64,000 nucleotides of DNA from Bradyrhizobium sp. CCBAU 051011 (GTDB lineage: Bacteria > Pseudomonadota > Alphaproteobacteria > Rhizobiales > Xanthobacteraceae): the NCBI RefSeq assembly GCF_009930815.1, contig NZ_CP022222.1, positions 8,536,501 through 8,600,500 of the forward strand, in the 5' to 3' direction. Positions 46,027 to 53,350 of the stretch are shown here, piece by piece (the first letter of the stretch is position 1; every line of letters starts with the position of its first letter). The position numbers and the translations under genes are program-made. The notes below the pieces were generated by a model. It had not been told where the DNA came from. It did no database searches and was given only the letters and a program-made list of their open reading frames with translations.

Positions 46027-46111
46027 TCGGTTCTCCGGGGATTGGCTAAAGCTTCGACAACTTCAGCTTCCTCGTTCAGGACCGGATGGACAACCTCCTG
46101 AGAGCTCACAT
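45062..46111 (-). mobile_element. IS481-family insertion sequence, copy 2
   Basis: Same 1,050-bp element and orientation as copy 1, apparently identical apart from the last right-end base. Flanks are TCTAGC on both sides (45,056-45,061 and 46,111-46,116 with overlap of one element base), the usual CTAG target. It lies between the excisionase-like gene and the integrase stop codon, so neither gene is broken. Confidence 0.88.
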
Positions 46112-46115
46112 CTAG

Positions 46116-47624
46116 CTAGTTGGCGCAGCTTTCAAGGATTGCCTTGATCGGCACAATCTTTTTTGGATAGGCAAAGCTATCGATCCGGTCAGCCCAATGC
46201 TGCATCAGCTTGGTGCGCGAGCCGATCAGGGCCAGCGGTCCATGCCGTTTGTAGATCGCCTTTACCGAGTCACTTTCGAGATGCGCAAGTTGCAACTCGA
46301 TGACGTCGCCATCCCATGCCTTGGCTTCCTTGATCTCCTCATGGTGACAAAGGGTCGAGAACGTAGTGCGGAAGCCATGGGCGCAATGTTCGGTTTTGGT
46401 GTCGATGCCGAGCGCGCGCAGCCGAGAACAGAGCGTTCTACCGGACAAGGGTGCATCTTCGGCACAAGCGAACACGTATCGCCGATTGCCGGTGATTTTC
46501 CGCACGCGTCGCAGGATAGCGACGGCTTGTCGCGACAGGGGCACGACATGATCCCAGCCGGTCTTCATCTTAGCAGCAGGGATAGTCCATCGTTCGCTAT
46601 CCCAGTCGACTTCTGACCACTCCATGTTGTTGATCATGCCGGGGCGCGGGATCGTAAGTGCATCGAGCCGAAGGGCATCACCGACGACATCGCTAAATCT
46701 GGCCTTCGCCCATGTCGGCATGATCAGCCTGAACAGGCGAATGACATCCTGCGGATCAGTGACGCCGGGCCGCGGCGTCGAGACGTTGACAATAAGCTGC
46801 TTCTTGCAGGCACGAAACGGATTGTAGCCATCCCCTTCGAGGTCAGCGTAGTCACAAACTTGCGAACCGATACTGTGAACTCGGTCACGAGTCTCTAGTC
46901 TGCCTTCAGCCTGCATCGTCCGAAAGAAAGCGAGGACGTCGGGGCGCTTGATGTCTTTTCGATAGAGCTTGCCGAAACGACCCTTCAAATAACCAGCCCA
47001 CCTTTCGAGCAGCGCGATGGTTTCAGGACTGCGAACTGTGACAAGTCTGCCGCGTTTGATCTTCTCGATCTTCTTCTCTGCGAGCCATTCATCGATCCAC
47101 ACGCCGAGAGGGCGTTCGGTCGCCTGACGATGTCTTTCGAATTGCTTTTCGACGGAGGGATCGACTGGTGGGTTTTTGGCGAGCAGCGCCTTTGCCGCGT
47201 CGCGCTTCTGACGTGCAGTGGCGAGTGAGAAGGTGCCGTCGTTGCCATCGCCGTAAGCCCCAATGGAGTAGGTCTTCTGTCGGCCGTGAAAGCGATAGGC
47301 CATCTGCCAGAGCTTGGAGGCGGCTTTGCCCGGCCTGTTCAGGTCCGGCTTGATGAAGAGATAGAGACCGCCGCCTGTCACGTCAGAAATCTTGGTGGCC
47401 GTCCAAGCGCCGTTCTCGAGTTTCGGTTTGGCGGCGCGACAGTCGACGTCGGTCCTGATCTGCTCGGGGTTCGCGTGCTCGCCAACCTGACTGCGTGCCA
47501 CCTGCTTCGATTCCCGCGTGTTGGAAGACCGGAAGTGTGCCGCGACGTCTGTTCTTCCGATACCAACAAAAATACCAACAAAGTCGGCGGCTGGGCGCGA
47601 ATGAGAACAAACAGTGACGAACAT
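46116..47624 (-). CDS. Site-specific tyrosine integrase (P4-type)
   Basis: 502 residues as read from 47624; the true start may be further in, because the first 65 or so residues lack similarity and family proteins begin near RTDVDCRAAKP. An N-terminal DUF4102-like domain (GGGLYLFIKP), a core-binding domain and a catalytic domain follow. The catalytic domain has Arg in PRPGMINN, His-Arg in HGFRTT, His in LAHLES and a Tyr nearby (AIYKR), the tyrosine-recombinase set. It should integrate a mobile element, commonly at a tRNA; I find no tRNA. It marks the right border of the accessory region. Confidence 0.88.
   Translation of the reverse strand: MFVTVCSHSRPAADFVGIFVGIGRTDVAAHFRSSNTRESKQVARSQVGEHANPEQIRTDVDCRAAKPKLENGAWTATKISDVTGGGLYLFIKPDLNRPGKAASKLWQMAYRFHGRQKTYSIGAYGDGNDGTFSLATARQKRDAAKALLAKNPPVDPSVEKQFERHRQATERPLGVWIDEWLAEKKIEKIKRGRLVTVRSPETIALLERWAGYLKGRFGKLYRKDIKRPDVLAFFRTMQAEGRLETRDRVHSIGSQVCDYADLEGDGYNPFRACKKQLIVNVSTPRPGVTDPQDVIRLFRLIMPTWAKARFSDVVGDALRLDALTIPRPGMINNMEWSEVDWDSERWTIPAAKMKTGWDHVVPLSRQAVAILRRVRKITGNRRYVFACAEDAPLSGRTLCSRLRALGIDTKTEHCAHGFRTTFSTLCHHEEIKEAKAWDGDVIELQLAHLESDSVKAIYKRHGPLALIGSRTKLMQHWADRIDSFAYPKKIVPIKAILESCAN
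47561..47582. repeat. Tandem TACCAACAAA repeats before the integrase
   Basis: TACCAACAAA occurs twice with a 12-bp period, within the likely non-coding or leader part of the integrase gene. Such short direct repeats near integrase genes often bind integrase arms; this is inference. Confidence 0.4.
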
Positions 47625-47781
47625 GAATGTACGCAGAACCCCCTATTTTTCAAGCGTTTCTGAGCGTGTGCGAACACCATCGAACATCTTAGGACGTCTC
47701 CGAACAGTCAGCGTTCTTACGTCCGAGGTAATCGAAACGGGTCACGGGCTGGATCATCTTAGGCGGCACAGGAGATGACCC

Positions 47782-48003
47782 ATGCTGATGCTTTCGCTGT
47801 TCCGCCTCGCCACCGCCGCGATCCCCTGGGTGGTCAATCTGGCCACCTGGCTCGTGGCGCGCTCGCTCAACATGCCGCAACCGGTCGTGCACGACGCCGG
47901 CGTGTTCATGTTCGTGCGGGTGCAGACGATCGAGAACAGGGTCGGCAAGGCGCTCTGCCCTGGCAGGCTGATGCGTCAATTCCGGTCGCTGCTGCGGCGC
48001 TGA
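47782..48003 (+). CDS. Small hypothetical protein (73 aa)
   Basis: 73 residues, MLMLSLFRLATAAIPWVVNL at the start, then one hydrophobic-amphipathic segment and a basic end (RLMRQFRSLLRR). A ribosome-binding site (GGCACAGGAG) precedes the ATG. Could be a small membrane-associated protein. It is the first gene right of the integrase, in the dense region. Unrecognised. Confidence 0.5.
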   Translation: MLMLSLFRLATAAIPWVVNLATWLVARSLNMPQPVVHDAGVFMFVRVQTIENRVGKALCPGRLMRQFRSLLRR

Positions 48004-48043
48004 TCCTGTTTCGCCCAAAGTCCCCAAGCAAAGGAGAATTGTC

Positions 48044-48442
48044 ATGATCCATCCGTCCAACTTCCTGAGCCGTGCCCTCCTCGCCGACGCCATTTTCAGC
48101 GGCGTCGCCGCGGTCGCGCTGACGCTCGGCGCCGGCGCGCTCGCGCCGTTCCTCAATCTGCCGGAAATCCTGTTACGCGAGACCGGCCTGTTCCTGATCG
48201 CCTACACGGCGCTGGTCGGCTGGCTGGCCTCACGGTCAACGGTGATGAAGGCGCTGGTGCTGTTCGTGATCGTAGGTAACGCTGCGTGGACGCTGGGCAG
48301 CATCGCGCTGCTGTTCTCCGGCGCGGTCTCGCCGAACCTGCTCGGTCAGGTCTTCATCGTTGCGCAGGCGATTGCCACCGGCGTGTTCGCCGAGTTGCAG
48401 TATATCGGACTGCGCAAGAGTGATGAGACGGTGGCCGCATAA
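48044..48442 (+). CDS. Membrane protein of unknown function (132 aa)
   Basis: 132 residues with four hydrophobic segments (about 8-32, 42-62, 70-92, 100-122), so a small inner-membrane protein with both ends probably inside. Ribosome-binding site AGGAGAA before the ATG at 48044. No motif recognised. It follows the 73-residue gene by 40 bases on the same strand. Confidence 0.7.
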   Translation: MIHPSNFLSRALLADAIFSGVAAVALTLGAGALAPFLNLPEILLRETGLFLIAYTALVGWLASRSTVMKALVLFVIVGNAAWTLGSIALLFSGAVSPNLLGQVFIVAQAIATGVFAELQYIGLRKSDETVAA

Positions 48443-48451
48443 GCCTTAGCC

Positions 48452-48567
48452 CGTCATTGCGAGCGAAGCGAAGCAATCCATGTCACGGCATAGCGGACAG
48501 ATGGATTGCTTCGTCGCTTCAGCGCAAAATTGCTCTGCAATTTTGTCGCGAGCCCCTCGCAATGACG
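48452..48567. repeat. Dispersed palindromic repeat (CGTCATTGCGAGC type)
   Basis: Begins CGTCATTGCGAGCGAAGCG and ends in its inverse CGCAATGACG, with GAAGCAATCCAT and ATGGATTGCTTCG in between. Such long imperfect palindromes are common intergenic repeats in Bradyrhizobium-type chromosomes (recalled). Between two gene ends. Confidence 0.75.
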
Positions 48568-48577
48568 AGGACAGACC

Positions 48578-48712
48578 TCAGCTCAATACCAACGCCGCAA
48601 TCATTCCCGCAAACGTCAGCACCAGCCCGATCACCAGCATCGGCACCAGGCTGCTGCCCGAATATGGGTCGGCCTGCTCCTTGTTGGTCACGACATGTGC
48701 ACGATAAGCCAT
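48578..48712 (-). CDS. Small single-helix membrane protein (44 aa)
   Basis: 44 residues: MAYRAHVVTNKEQADPYSGS, then one hydrophobic helix (LVPMLVIGLVLTFAGMIAALVL). Its ATG overlaps the globin stop (TGATG), so it is coupled to the globin gene. Too short for most gene callers. Function unknown, perhaps a membrane partner of the globin. Confidence 0.65.
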   Translation of the reverse strand: MAYRAHVVTNKEQADPYSGSSLVPMLVIGLVLTFAGMIAALVLS

Positions 48713-49182
48713 CACACTGCTCCTGCCTGGTTACGCCGAAATCTTTCCCCGTTGCCGAGCATGACGCCCTGGGCCCCGGCGATGCCGAGTTCGAGGCTCG
48801 CCGCAATCCGCCGCGCGCGTTCCACGAAATGCGCTTCCGCCGCGGGCGGACAGATCTCGCGGGCGGTGGCCTCGAACAGGCCGAGCCAGCGGTCGAAATG
48901 CGCCGCGTCGACCGGCAGCGGCAGATGCTTGGCCATCGGCGTGCCGTGATAGCGCCCCGTCATCAGCGCGACCGACGACCAGAACGCGCACATCTGGGCC
49001 AGATGCGGCTCCCAATCCCGGATGCGGGCCTCGAAGATCGGCCCGAGCACCGCGTCCTCGCGGACCTTGGCGTAAAAGCCGCGCACCAGCCGCTCGATCA
49101 TCGCCTCGTCGATGCCCGTCCGCTCCATGATTTCGGCCGTCAGCCGCTCACGCCGCTCCGGCCTCGCCACGATCGCTTCCAT
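48712..49182 (-). CDS. Group III truncated haemoglobin
   Basis: 156 residues. The trHb III type is recognised by the Phe-rich E helix, the FWSSVALMTGRYHGTPMAKHLPLP segment (near residues 67-90) and the proximal His in AHFDRWLGLF (near residue 95). Such globins bind O2 or NO in the cytoplasm. It faces the Rrf2/NsrR-like gene across an intergenic palindrome, so a role in nitric-oxide handling is likely. The ATG at 49182 is preceded by a GGG-rich stretch. The small membrane protein follows. Confidence 0.88.
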   Translation of the reverse strand: MEAIVARPERRERLTAEIMERTGIDEAMIERLVRGFYAKVREDAVLGPIFEARIRDWEPHLAQMCAFWSSVALMTGRYHGTPMAKHLPLPVDAAHFDRWLGLFEATAREICPPAAEAHFVERARRIAASLELGIAGAQGVMLGNGERFRRNQAGAV

Positions 49183-49198
49183 TTCCGCGCCCGCCCTT

Positions 49199-49223
49199 AA
49201 ATAGGTATTTCAAATGCCTATTT
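49199..49223. promoter_or_regulatory. 25-bp near-perfect palindrome between globin and Rrf2 genes
   Basis: Reads AAATAGGTATTT-C-AAATGCCTATTT, one mismatch from a perfect inverted repeat. It is in the right size range for an Rrf2/NsrR operator and lies between divergent starts (globin at 49182, regulator at 49270). Confidence 0.7.
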
Positions 49224-49269
49224 AGACGGGTATAGATGATTTGCAAGCAGATCTTTCGAGAGGGCTCCC

Positions 49270-49698
49270 ATGCGCCTGACGTCGTTCACGGATTTTGCGT
49301 TGCGCGCCCTGATGCGGCTGGCGGGCGAACCCGGCCGCTCCTTTGCCACCAACGAGATCGCGGCCGAGTTCGGCATCTCCCGCAATCATCTGGCCAAGGT
49401 GGTGCGCGACCTCGCCGACAGCGGTTTCATCTCGACCCAGCGCGGCGTCGGTGGCGGCTTCATGCTGGCCCGCCCGGCGCAAACGATCACGATCGGCGAA
49501 GTAGTGCGGGCCCTCGAAGGGCCGCCGCTGGTCGAATGTTTTCGCGAGGATGGCGGCAATTGCGCATTGAAACCGCGCTGCCGGCTGAAGGCGAAGCTGG
49601 CGGCTGCCCGCGAGGCCTTCATGCGCGAACTCGACTCCACGACATTGGCGGAATGCGCCTACCCCGCGGCGGCCAAGCGGAGCCCGGTCCACGCATGA
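49270..49698 (+). CDS. Rrf2-family regulator, NsrR-like
   Basis: 142 residues. Winged helix (about 1-60: LTSFTDFALRALMRLAGEPG ... NHLAKVVRDLADSGFISTQRG), then three cysteines, CFREDGGNCALKPRC (C-x8-C-x5-C), that match the iron-sulfur site of NsrR/Rrf2 regulators. NsrR senses nitric oxide and represses globin and detoxification genes. The ATG at 49270 fits the family start MRLTSFTDFALR. The divergent globin gene and the palindrome support a nitric-oxide regulatory pair. Confidence 0.88.
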   Translation: MRLTSFTDFALRALMRLAGEPGRSFATNEIAAEFGISRNHLAKVVRDLADSGFISTQRGVGGGFMLARPAQTITIGEVVRALEGPPLVECFREDGGNCALKPRCRLKAKLAAAREAFMRELDSTTLAECAYPAAAKRSPVHA

Positions 49699-49727
49699 CG
49701 GCTGCCACCAAGAGTCAGGTGTAACAG

Positions 49728-50018
49728 ATGAAACCGATCGCGTTCGAAAATGGCACTATCCAGATCGACGCCGCCATCGTCGCCGAAGGCCTGGGCCTGG
49801 CGCCATCCCTGCTGCAGGAAGAGATGCGCGCGGGCAGGATCACGAGCCTTGCCGAGCGCGGGGTCGATGCCGATCTCGGCCGGCACCGCCTGACCTTCTT
49901 CGCCGAGCACCGCCGCTTTCGCGTCGTGGTCGACGAAACAGGCGCGATCGTTCAACGCTCGGCGGTCGACTTCGGCAATGCGTCGCTGCCGAAAGCGGTG
50001 CGCAAGCGCGGCGGATGA
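49728..50018 (+). CDS. DUF6522-family protein
   Basis: 96 residues (MKPIAFENGTIQIDAAIVAEG), a small alpha-beta protein that I associate with the DUF6522 family, often encoded near Rrf2/NsrR and haem-related genes. It lies 29 bases after the Rrf2 gene on the same strand, so it is probably co-transcribed. ATG at 49728 without a strong ribosome-binding site. Function unknown; a link to nitric oxide is by position only. Confidence 0.7.
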   Translation: MKPIAFENGTIQIDAAIVAEGLGLAPSLLQEEMRAGRITSLAERGVDADLGRHRLTFFAEHRRFRVVVDETGAIVQRSAVDFGNASLPKAVRKRGG

Positions 50019-50021
50019 GGT

Positions 50022-50711
50022 CTAGGCCTGGAGGGCCGACGCCGGTGCGGAGACCGGTTGTTTCCGGCCGGCCGGTTTCCTGCCGGCGACCCTGGCGCGG
50101 CCGGTGCCGTTCAGATGCTTCCCGTTCAGTGACTTGCCATTCAGCGAGTGGCCATTGAGCTTCTTGCTCGCCTTCGCCTTCAATTTTTCCTTCAGCTTGG
50201 CTTGTTCCTTCACCAGCTTCTCGGCCTTCTTCAGCGCCTTGCGCTCCGCCTTGGCCTTCAGGCGGGCTTTCTCGGCTCGTGCCTCGGCACGCTTTTTCGC
50301 GCGCTTCTTTTCGCAAGCCGCGCATTTGCAGCCGATCGGCTTCAGGTAGGCTTTGAAATAATCGGTGCCGTAGTCGTAGTTGATTTCCTCGCCCGGCTCG
50401 ATGTTCTTGATGGCGCGGATGAACACCTTGCGCTTGCGCGGCTTGACGTCGGATTCGGCGTTCGGCCGGCAGGAATGGTTGATATAGCGGGCGATGTTCT
50501 TGCGCACGGAGCCATCGATGGTCCAGCGGTCGTTCAGCTCGAACAGATATTTGTTCTCGATCGCGTCTTCGTCTTTCTTCTTCGAATCCAGAAGCGGCCC
50601 GAAATAGCGGATGATCTTGCTGCCCTTCTTGATCGGCTTGGTGGCGAAAAGGCCAAGACCAGTGCGGGAGCGGCCGACGCGATAGGGCTTATGCGATGGT
50701 ATGGAAGGCAT
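50022..50711 (-). CDS. SET-domain protein with lysine-rich tail
   Basis: About 229 residues from the ATG at 50711 (MPSIPSHKPYRV); the longer frame overlaps the divergent gene's start. The SET domain runs from about 8 to 125, with GLGLFATKPIKKGSKIIRYFGP, RYINHSCRPNAE (NHSC core) and INYDYG, then CKCAAC (post-SET Cys cluster). It would transfer methyl groups to protein lysines. The remaining third is Lys/Ala-rich with LNGHSLNGKSLNGKHLNG repeats, like histone-tail or nucleoid-binding proteins. Bacterial SET proteins occur in several phyla; the target is unknown. Confidence 0.88.
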   Translation of the reverse strand: MPSIPSHKPYRVGRSRTGLGLFATKPIKKGSKIIRYFGPLLDSKKKDEDAIENKYLFELNDRWTIDGSVRKNIARYINHSCRPNAESDVKPRKRKVFIRAIKNIEPGEEINYDYGTDYFKAYLKPIGCKCAACEKKRAKKRAEARAEKARLKAKAERKALKKAEKLVKEQAKLKEKLKAKASKKLNGHSLNGKSLNGKHLNGTGRARVAGRKPAGRKQPVSAPASALQA

Positions 50712-50865
50712 GACGACTGAGTGACGGTACGCTCGGAAAAGCAGGAAATGCGAAGCCGACCTTCTAGGACGATTCCGCGGCAAAGTCAGGTGTTTCGTAC
50801 CTTTGCCATGAACCGTCCCCAGATTGCGCACGTCTGATCACGGAAGTTCCATGCGAGAAGTGCAG

Positions 50866-51483
50866 ATGAAACGCGTTTCCCCCCGGCAGCTCATCGTGCC
50901 GGTCGCCGCCGTCCTATTCACATTCTGGCTGATTTCACCGGCCAACGCCCAAACATTCAGCAGCAGCTACACGTCGACCGCGCCAAACGACTGCCGCACG
51001 ATCGGCAAACCCGGCAAATCTGACGACAGCACGACGCAGGTGTGCCCCGGCCAATCGGGGCTGGTGGTGCTGATCAGCGAGGGCGACCTGCGCCAAACCG
51101 TCTCGGTTGGGCCGACCCGCGAGGCCGCTGCCAAGGAACCCGCCGCGGAGACCTGGTTCGGTCCGTTCAATTCCACCGCCCACACCGTCGAATGGCGGGC
51201 CCTCGATGGCAAGCCTTTCGCCATCATCCAGCGCTGGCTGATCGCCGACATCGACAACCCCGACAAGACCGGCAACCCGACCAGCAAGCCGATGCTCGCC
51301 GTAACCCGGCTGCCGCCGGGGCCGGTCTGCCATGTCGCCTATATCGACGGCCAGGCCAACCGCAATGCCAACGAGCTCGCCCGCCAGGCCGCGGACGAAT
51401 TCGCCCGCGATTTCAAATGCGGCAAGGACGAGGTGAAAGTAGTCGGCGAAAAAGGCGCGGCCGTGGGCCTTGCGAAGCGCTGA
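50866..51483 (+). CDS. Secreted or periplasmic hypothetical protein
   Basis: About 205 residues from the ATG at 50866 (MKRVSPRQL); another ATG lies 15 bases upstream. An N-terminal signal peptide is seen (LIVPVAAVLFTFWLISPANA, cleavage near AQT). The mature part has two or three cysteines (NDCRTIG, TQVCPGQS, VCHVAY, FKCGKD) that could form disulfides. No catalytic motif recognised. Alone on the plus strand, with the SET gene divergent about 150 bases away. Confidence 0.75.
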   Translation: MKRVSPRQLIVPVAAVLFTFWLISPANAQTFSSSYTSTAPNDCRTIGKPGKSDDSTTQVCPGQSGLVVLISEGDLRQTVSVGPTREAAAKEPAAETWFGPFNSTAHTVEWRALDGKPFAIIQRWLIADIDNPDKTGNPTSKPMLAVTRLPPGPVCHVAYIDGQANRNANELARQAADEFARDFKCGKDEVKVVGEKGAAVGLAKR

Positions 51484-51589
51484 TCAAGCCGGCTACCCGG
51501 CCTGTTTTCGCCGCATTAACGTCAAAGCTTAAGGTTTGAGTGCTTATTGCTTATCAAACCATATTTTTCACGGCGCACCTGGGGCAGCG

Positions 51590-51943
51590 ATGCACATGAA
51601 ACTCCTGGCTCTCCTCCTCCTTGGCTCCGCCCTCTCGGGCTGCTGCGCTTCCGGCACCGGCTGCTCGACGCCGACGGCCACCGGCGCGCCAATCGCCTGG
51701 GACGGCTTGGGTGAAGCGCCGACCGCAGATGGCGAACAAGCCGGAGCAGCCAAGCCGAAGCGCAGAACAGCAGCGCGCAATCGCGAAATCATCCTCGGCC
51801 CGCTGAACGAAAGCCCGCAGAGAGAAACCTCAGCCAGGCCGGGTGTCAAAGCGGCCTACGAAGAGTGGACCCGCCTGCCCAACGAAGACCCCGAAGCCGA
51901 CGCGAAGTTGAAGCGGCAGATCAAGATCTGCCAAAACTGCTGA
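51590..51943 (+). CDS. Small putative lipoprotein
   Basis: About 117 residues from the ATG at 51590 (MHMKLLALLLLGSALSGCCA). The LSGC lipobox is typical of lipoproteins, so it is probably exported and lipidated. The mature part is Ala/Thr/Pro-rich with charged residues and ends CQNC. The upstream 18 codons of the longer frame are unlikely to be translated. Function unknown. Confidence 0.7.
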   Translation: MHMKLLALLLLGSALSGCCASGTGCSTPTATGAPIAWDGLGEAPTADGEQAGAAKPKRRTAARNREIILGPLNESPQRETSARPGVKAAYEEWTRLPNEDPEADAKLKRQIKICQNC

Positions 51944-51979
51944 GCGGCATGTTGCGCTAGCGGCCACCGCCTTCGGAAT

Positions 51980-52468
51980 TCACCCGGCAATTTCCGGCTG
52001 ACCTAGCCGGCCTCTTGCGGATTTCATCCGGCCCTGCGCCGGCTGCAGCGAGCCCGCGACACCAAGGCCGTAAGGCGGCATGTTGTTGTAGACGTTCTCA
52101 TAGGCGCCGTCTTTCACGAGATAGCTTTCGTGCCAGATCCCGACATCTCCGTTGCTGCCGACGGCACGGTTGAACGCCTGCCAGGCCGGAAGATGCAAGG
52201 CATTCGCGCCGGTCGCATAATTGTGCAAATGCTCGAAGCTGCGCCAATACTGCACCACCAGAATATTGGGCAGGCCGAAATGCGTCCTCGCATGAAGCAG
52301 CCCAAGCTCGGGCTGCTCGGCCAATTCAGCGAGCATCTTCGGCATCTGCCGGGCCACGGGCGCCCATTTCCATACTTTCCAGGGCCTGTTGATGCGCATG
52401 CCGATCAGGAAGACGACAAAATCTCCCTCGATCCGAGCCGTCATGCGTTGCGGGATCACGTTGCTCAT
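51980..52468 (-). CDS. DUF4188-family protein (monooxygenase-like)
   Basis: About 162 residues from the ATG at 52468 (MSNVIPQRMTARIEGDFVVF). The family (DUF4188) is a ferredoxin-like dimeric fold related to antibiotic-biosynthesis-type monooxygenases. The conserved-looking QYWRSFEHLHNYA and AWQAFNRAVG segments and GIWHESYLV are visible. It ends 38 bases after the TetR gene on the same strand and is probably co-transcribed with it. Substrate unknown. The longer frame upstream runs into the TetR gene and is rejected. Confidence 0.75.
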   Translation of the reverse strand: MSNVIPQRMTARIEGDFVVFLIGMRINRPWKVWKWAPVARQMPKMLAELAEQPELGLLHARTHFGLPNILVVQYWRSFEHLHNYATGANALHLPAWQAFNRAVGSNGDVGIWHESYLVKDGAYENVYNNMPPYGLGVAGSLQPAQGRMKSARGRLGQPEIAG

Positions 52469-52506
52469 GGCTGTCCCCGTTCTCGCGTAAAGCTCCCACG
52501 CCTGCG

Positions 52507-53238
52507 CTAGACTGTCGGCGGTCGCGGCACCGTCGAGCGCAGCATGGCGTCGAGGAGCTGGTCGACGCCGGTGCCCTCGGGCAGCCGGTGCAGGATGTCC
52601 TTGAGCCGGCCGTCGAGCAGCAGCGTGGTGAAGCCGTGCACCAGCGACCATGCCCGCGCAATTGCCGCGGCTTGGTCCAGCGACAACGCCTCCAACGCCT
52701 CGCCGGTGAGTTTCTCGTTGCGGCTGAGGCTCACCGCCGTCGCCAGTCCTCTGAACGAGGCCGTCGCCGCCTCGTGCAGCGAGGGCCGTGTCATATCGAG
52801 CCGTTCGGTACGGAACATCAGCCCGTACATGCCGGGACGCGCCTGCGCATAGGCGACGTAAGCCTTGGCGCGCGCCATCGCCTTCATGAGCGGGAGCGTT
52901 TCGGTGTTGCCAGCCGCGACCATGGCCTCATTGAACCTGCGGAAGCCGATGGCGGCAAGTTCGCTCAGGAGCCCGGTAAGATCGCCGAAATGATGGGTTG
53001 GCGCCGCATGCGACACGCCGGCCTCGCGCGCCACGGCCCGCAGCGTAAGCCCCGGCAAGCCATCGCGCTCCAGCACCCGCTCTGCCGCGGCCAGCAGTGC
53101 GTCATGCAGGTCGCCGTGATGATAAGGGGTTTCGCCTGCCGGCCGACGCCGGCGACCGGCTGGCCTTTCGGCTGCTCTTGCGGGCCTGCGCTTGGCGACG
53201 GGACGGTTCGTTCGGGTCTCTCGCGATGTTCTTGCCAT
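52507..53238 (-). CDS. TetR-family regulator
   Basis: About 243 residues from the ATG at 53238. A basic linker (MARTSRETRTNRP... PAGRRRRPAG) precedes the DNA-binding helices (LLAAAERVLERDGLPGLTLRAVAREAGVSHAAPTHHFGDLTGLL, about 45-90) and a C-terminal helical ligand domain. It is divergent from the carotenoid-oxygenase gene. Matching palindromes at both that promoter and at 55,440 indicate it is the regulator of both transcription units and itself. The inducer is unknown. Confidence 0.87.
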   Translation of the reverse strand: MARTSRETRTNRPVAKRRPARAAERPAGRRRRPAGETPYHHGDLHDALLAAAERVLERDGLPGLTLRAVAREAGVSHAAPTHHFGDLTGLLSELAAIGFRRFNEAMVAAGNTETLPLMKAMARAKAYVAYAQARPGMYGLMFRTERLDMTRPSLHEAATASFRGLATAVSLSRNEKLTGEALEALSLDQAAAIARAWSLVHGFTTLLLDGRLKDILHRLPEGTGVDQLLDAMLRSTVPRPPTV

Positions 53239-53257
53239 GCGAATCCTTATAACCGCA

Positions 53258-53330
53258 ATTTTTACACTGTAAAGATTTTGCTTGACGGCGTCTCGCAACA
53301 TCCCTACTGGTATCTTTACGATGTAAAGAT
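53258..53330. promoter_or_regulatory. TetR operators between tetR and carotenoid-oxygenase gene
   Basis: Two 19-bp palindromes: ATTTTTACACTGTAAAGAT at 53,258-53,276 and ATCTTTACGATGTAAAGAT (8-3-8, perfect arms) at 53,312-53,330. A TTGAC(G) -35-like hexamer lies between them. Near-identical pair at 55,387-55,458. Confidence 0.8.
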
Positions 53331-53350
53331 CAGAACCGGAGGAGACGTGA

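Noticed and set aside
31631..46111. A composite transposon made of the two IS481 copies
   Set aside because: Each copy is bordered by its own CTAG duplication, and removing copy 1 alone restores sngA, so the copies arrived separately.
47630..47780. A tRNA attachment site next to the integrase
   Set aside because: No cloverleaf-like sequence with T-loop GTTCRA or CCA-like end could be found.
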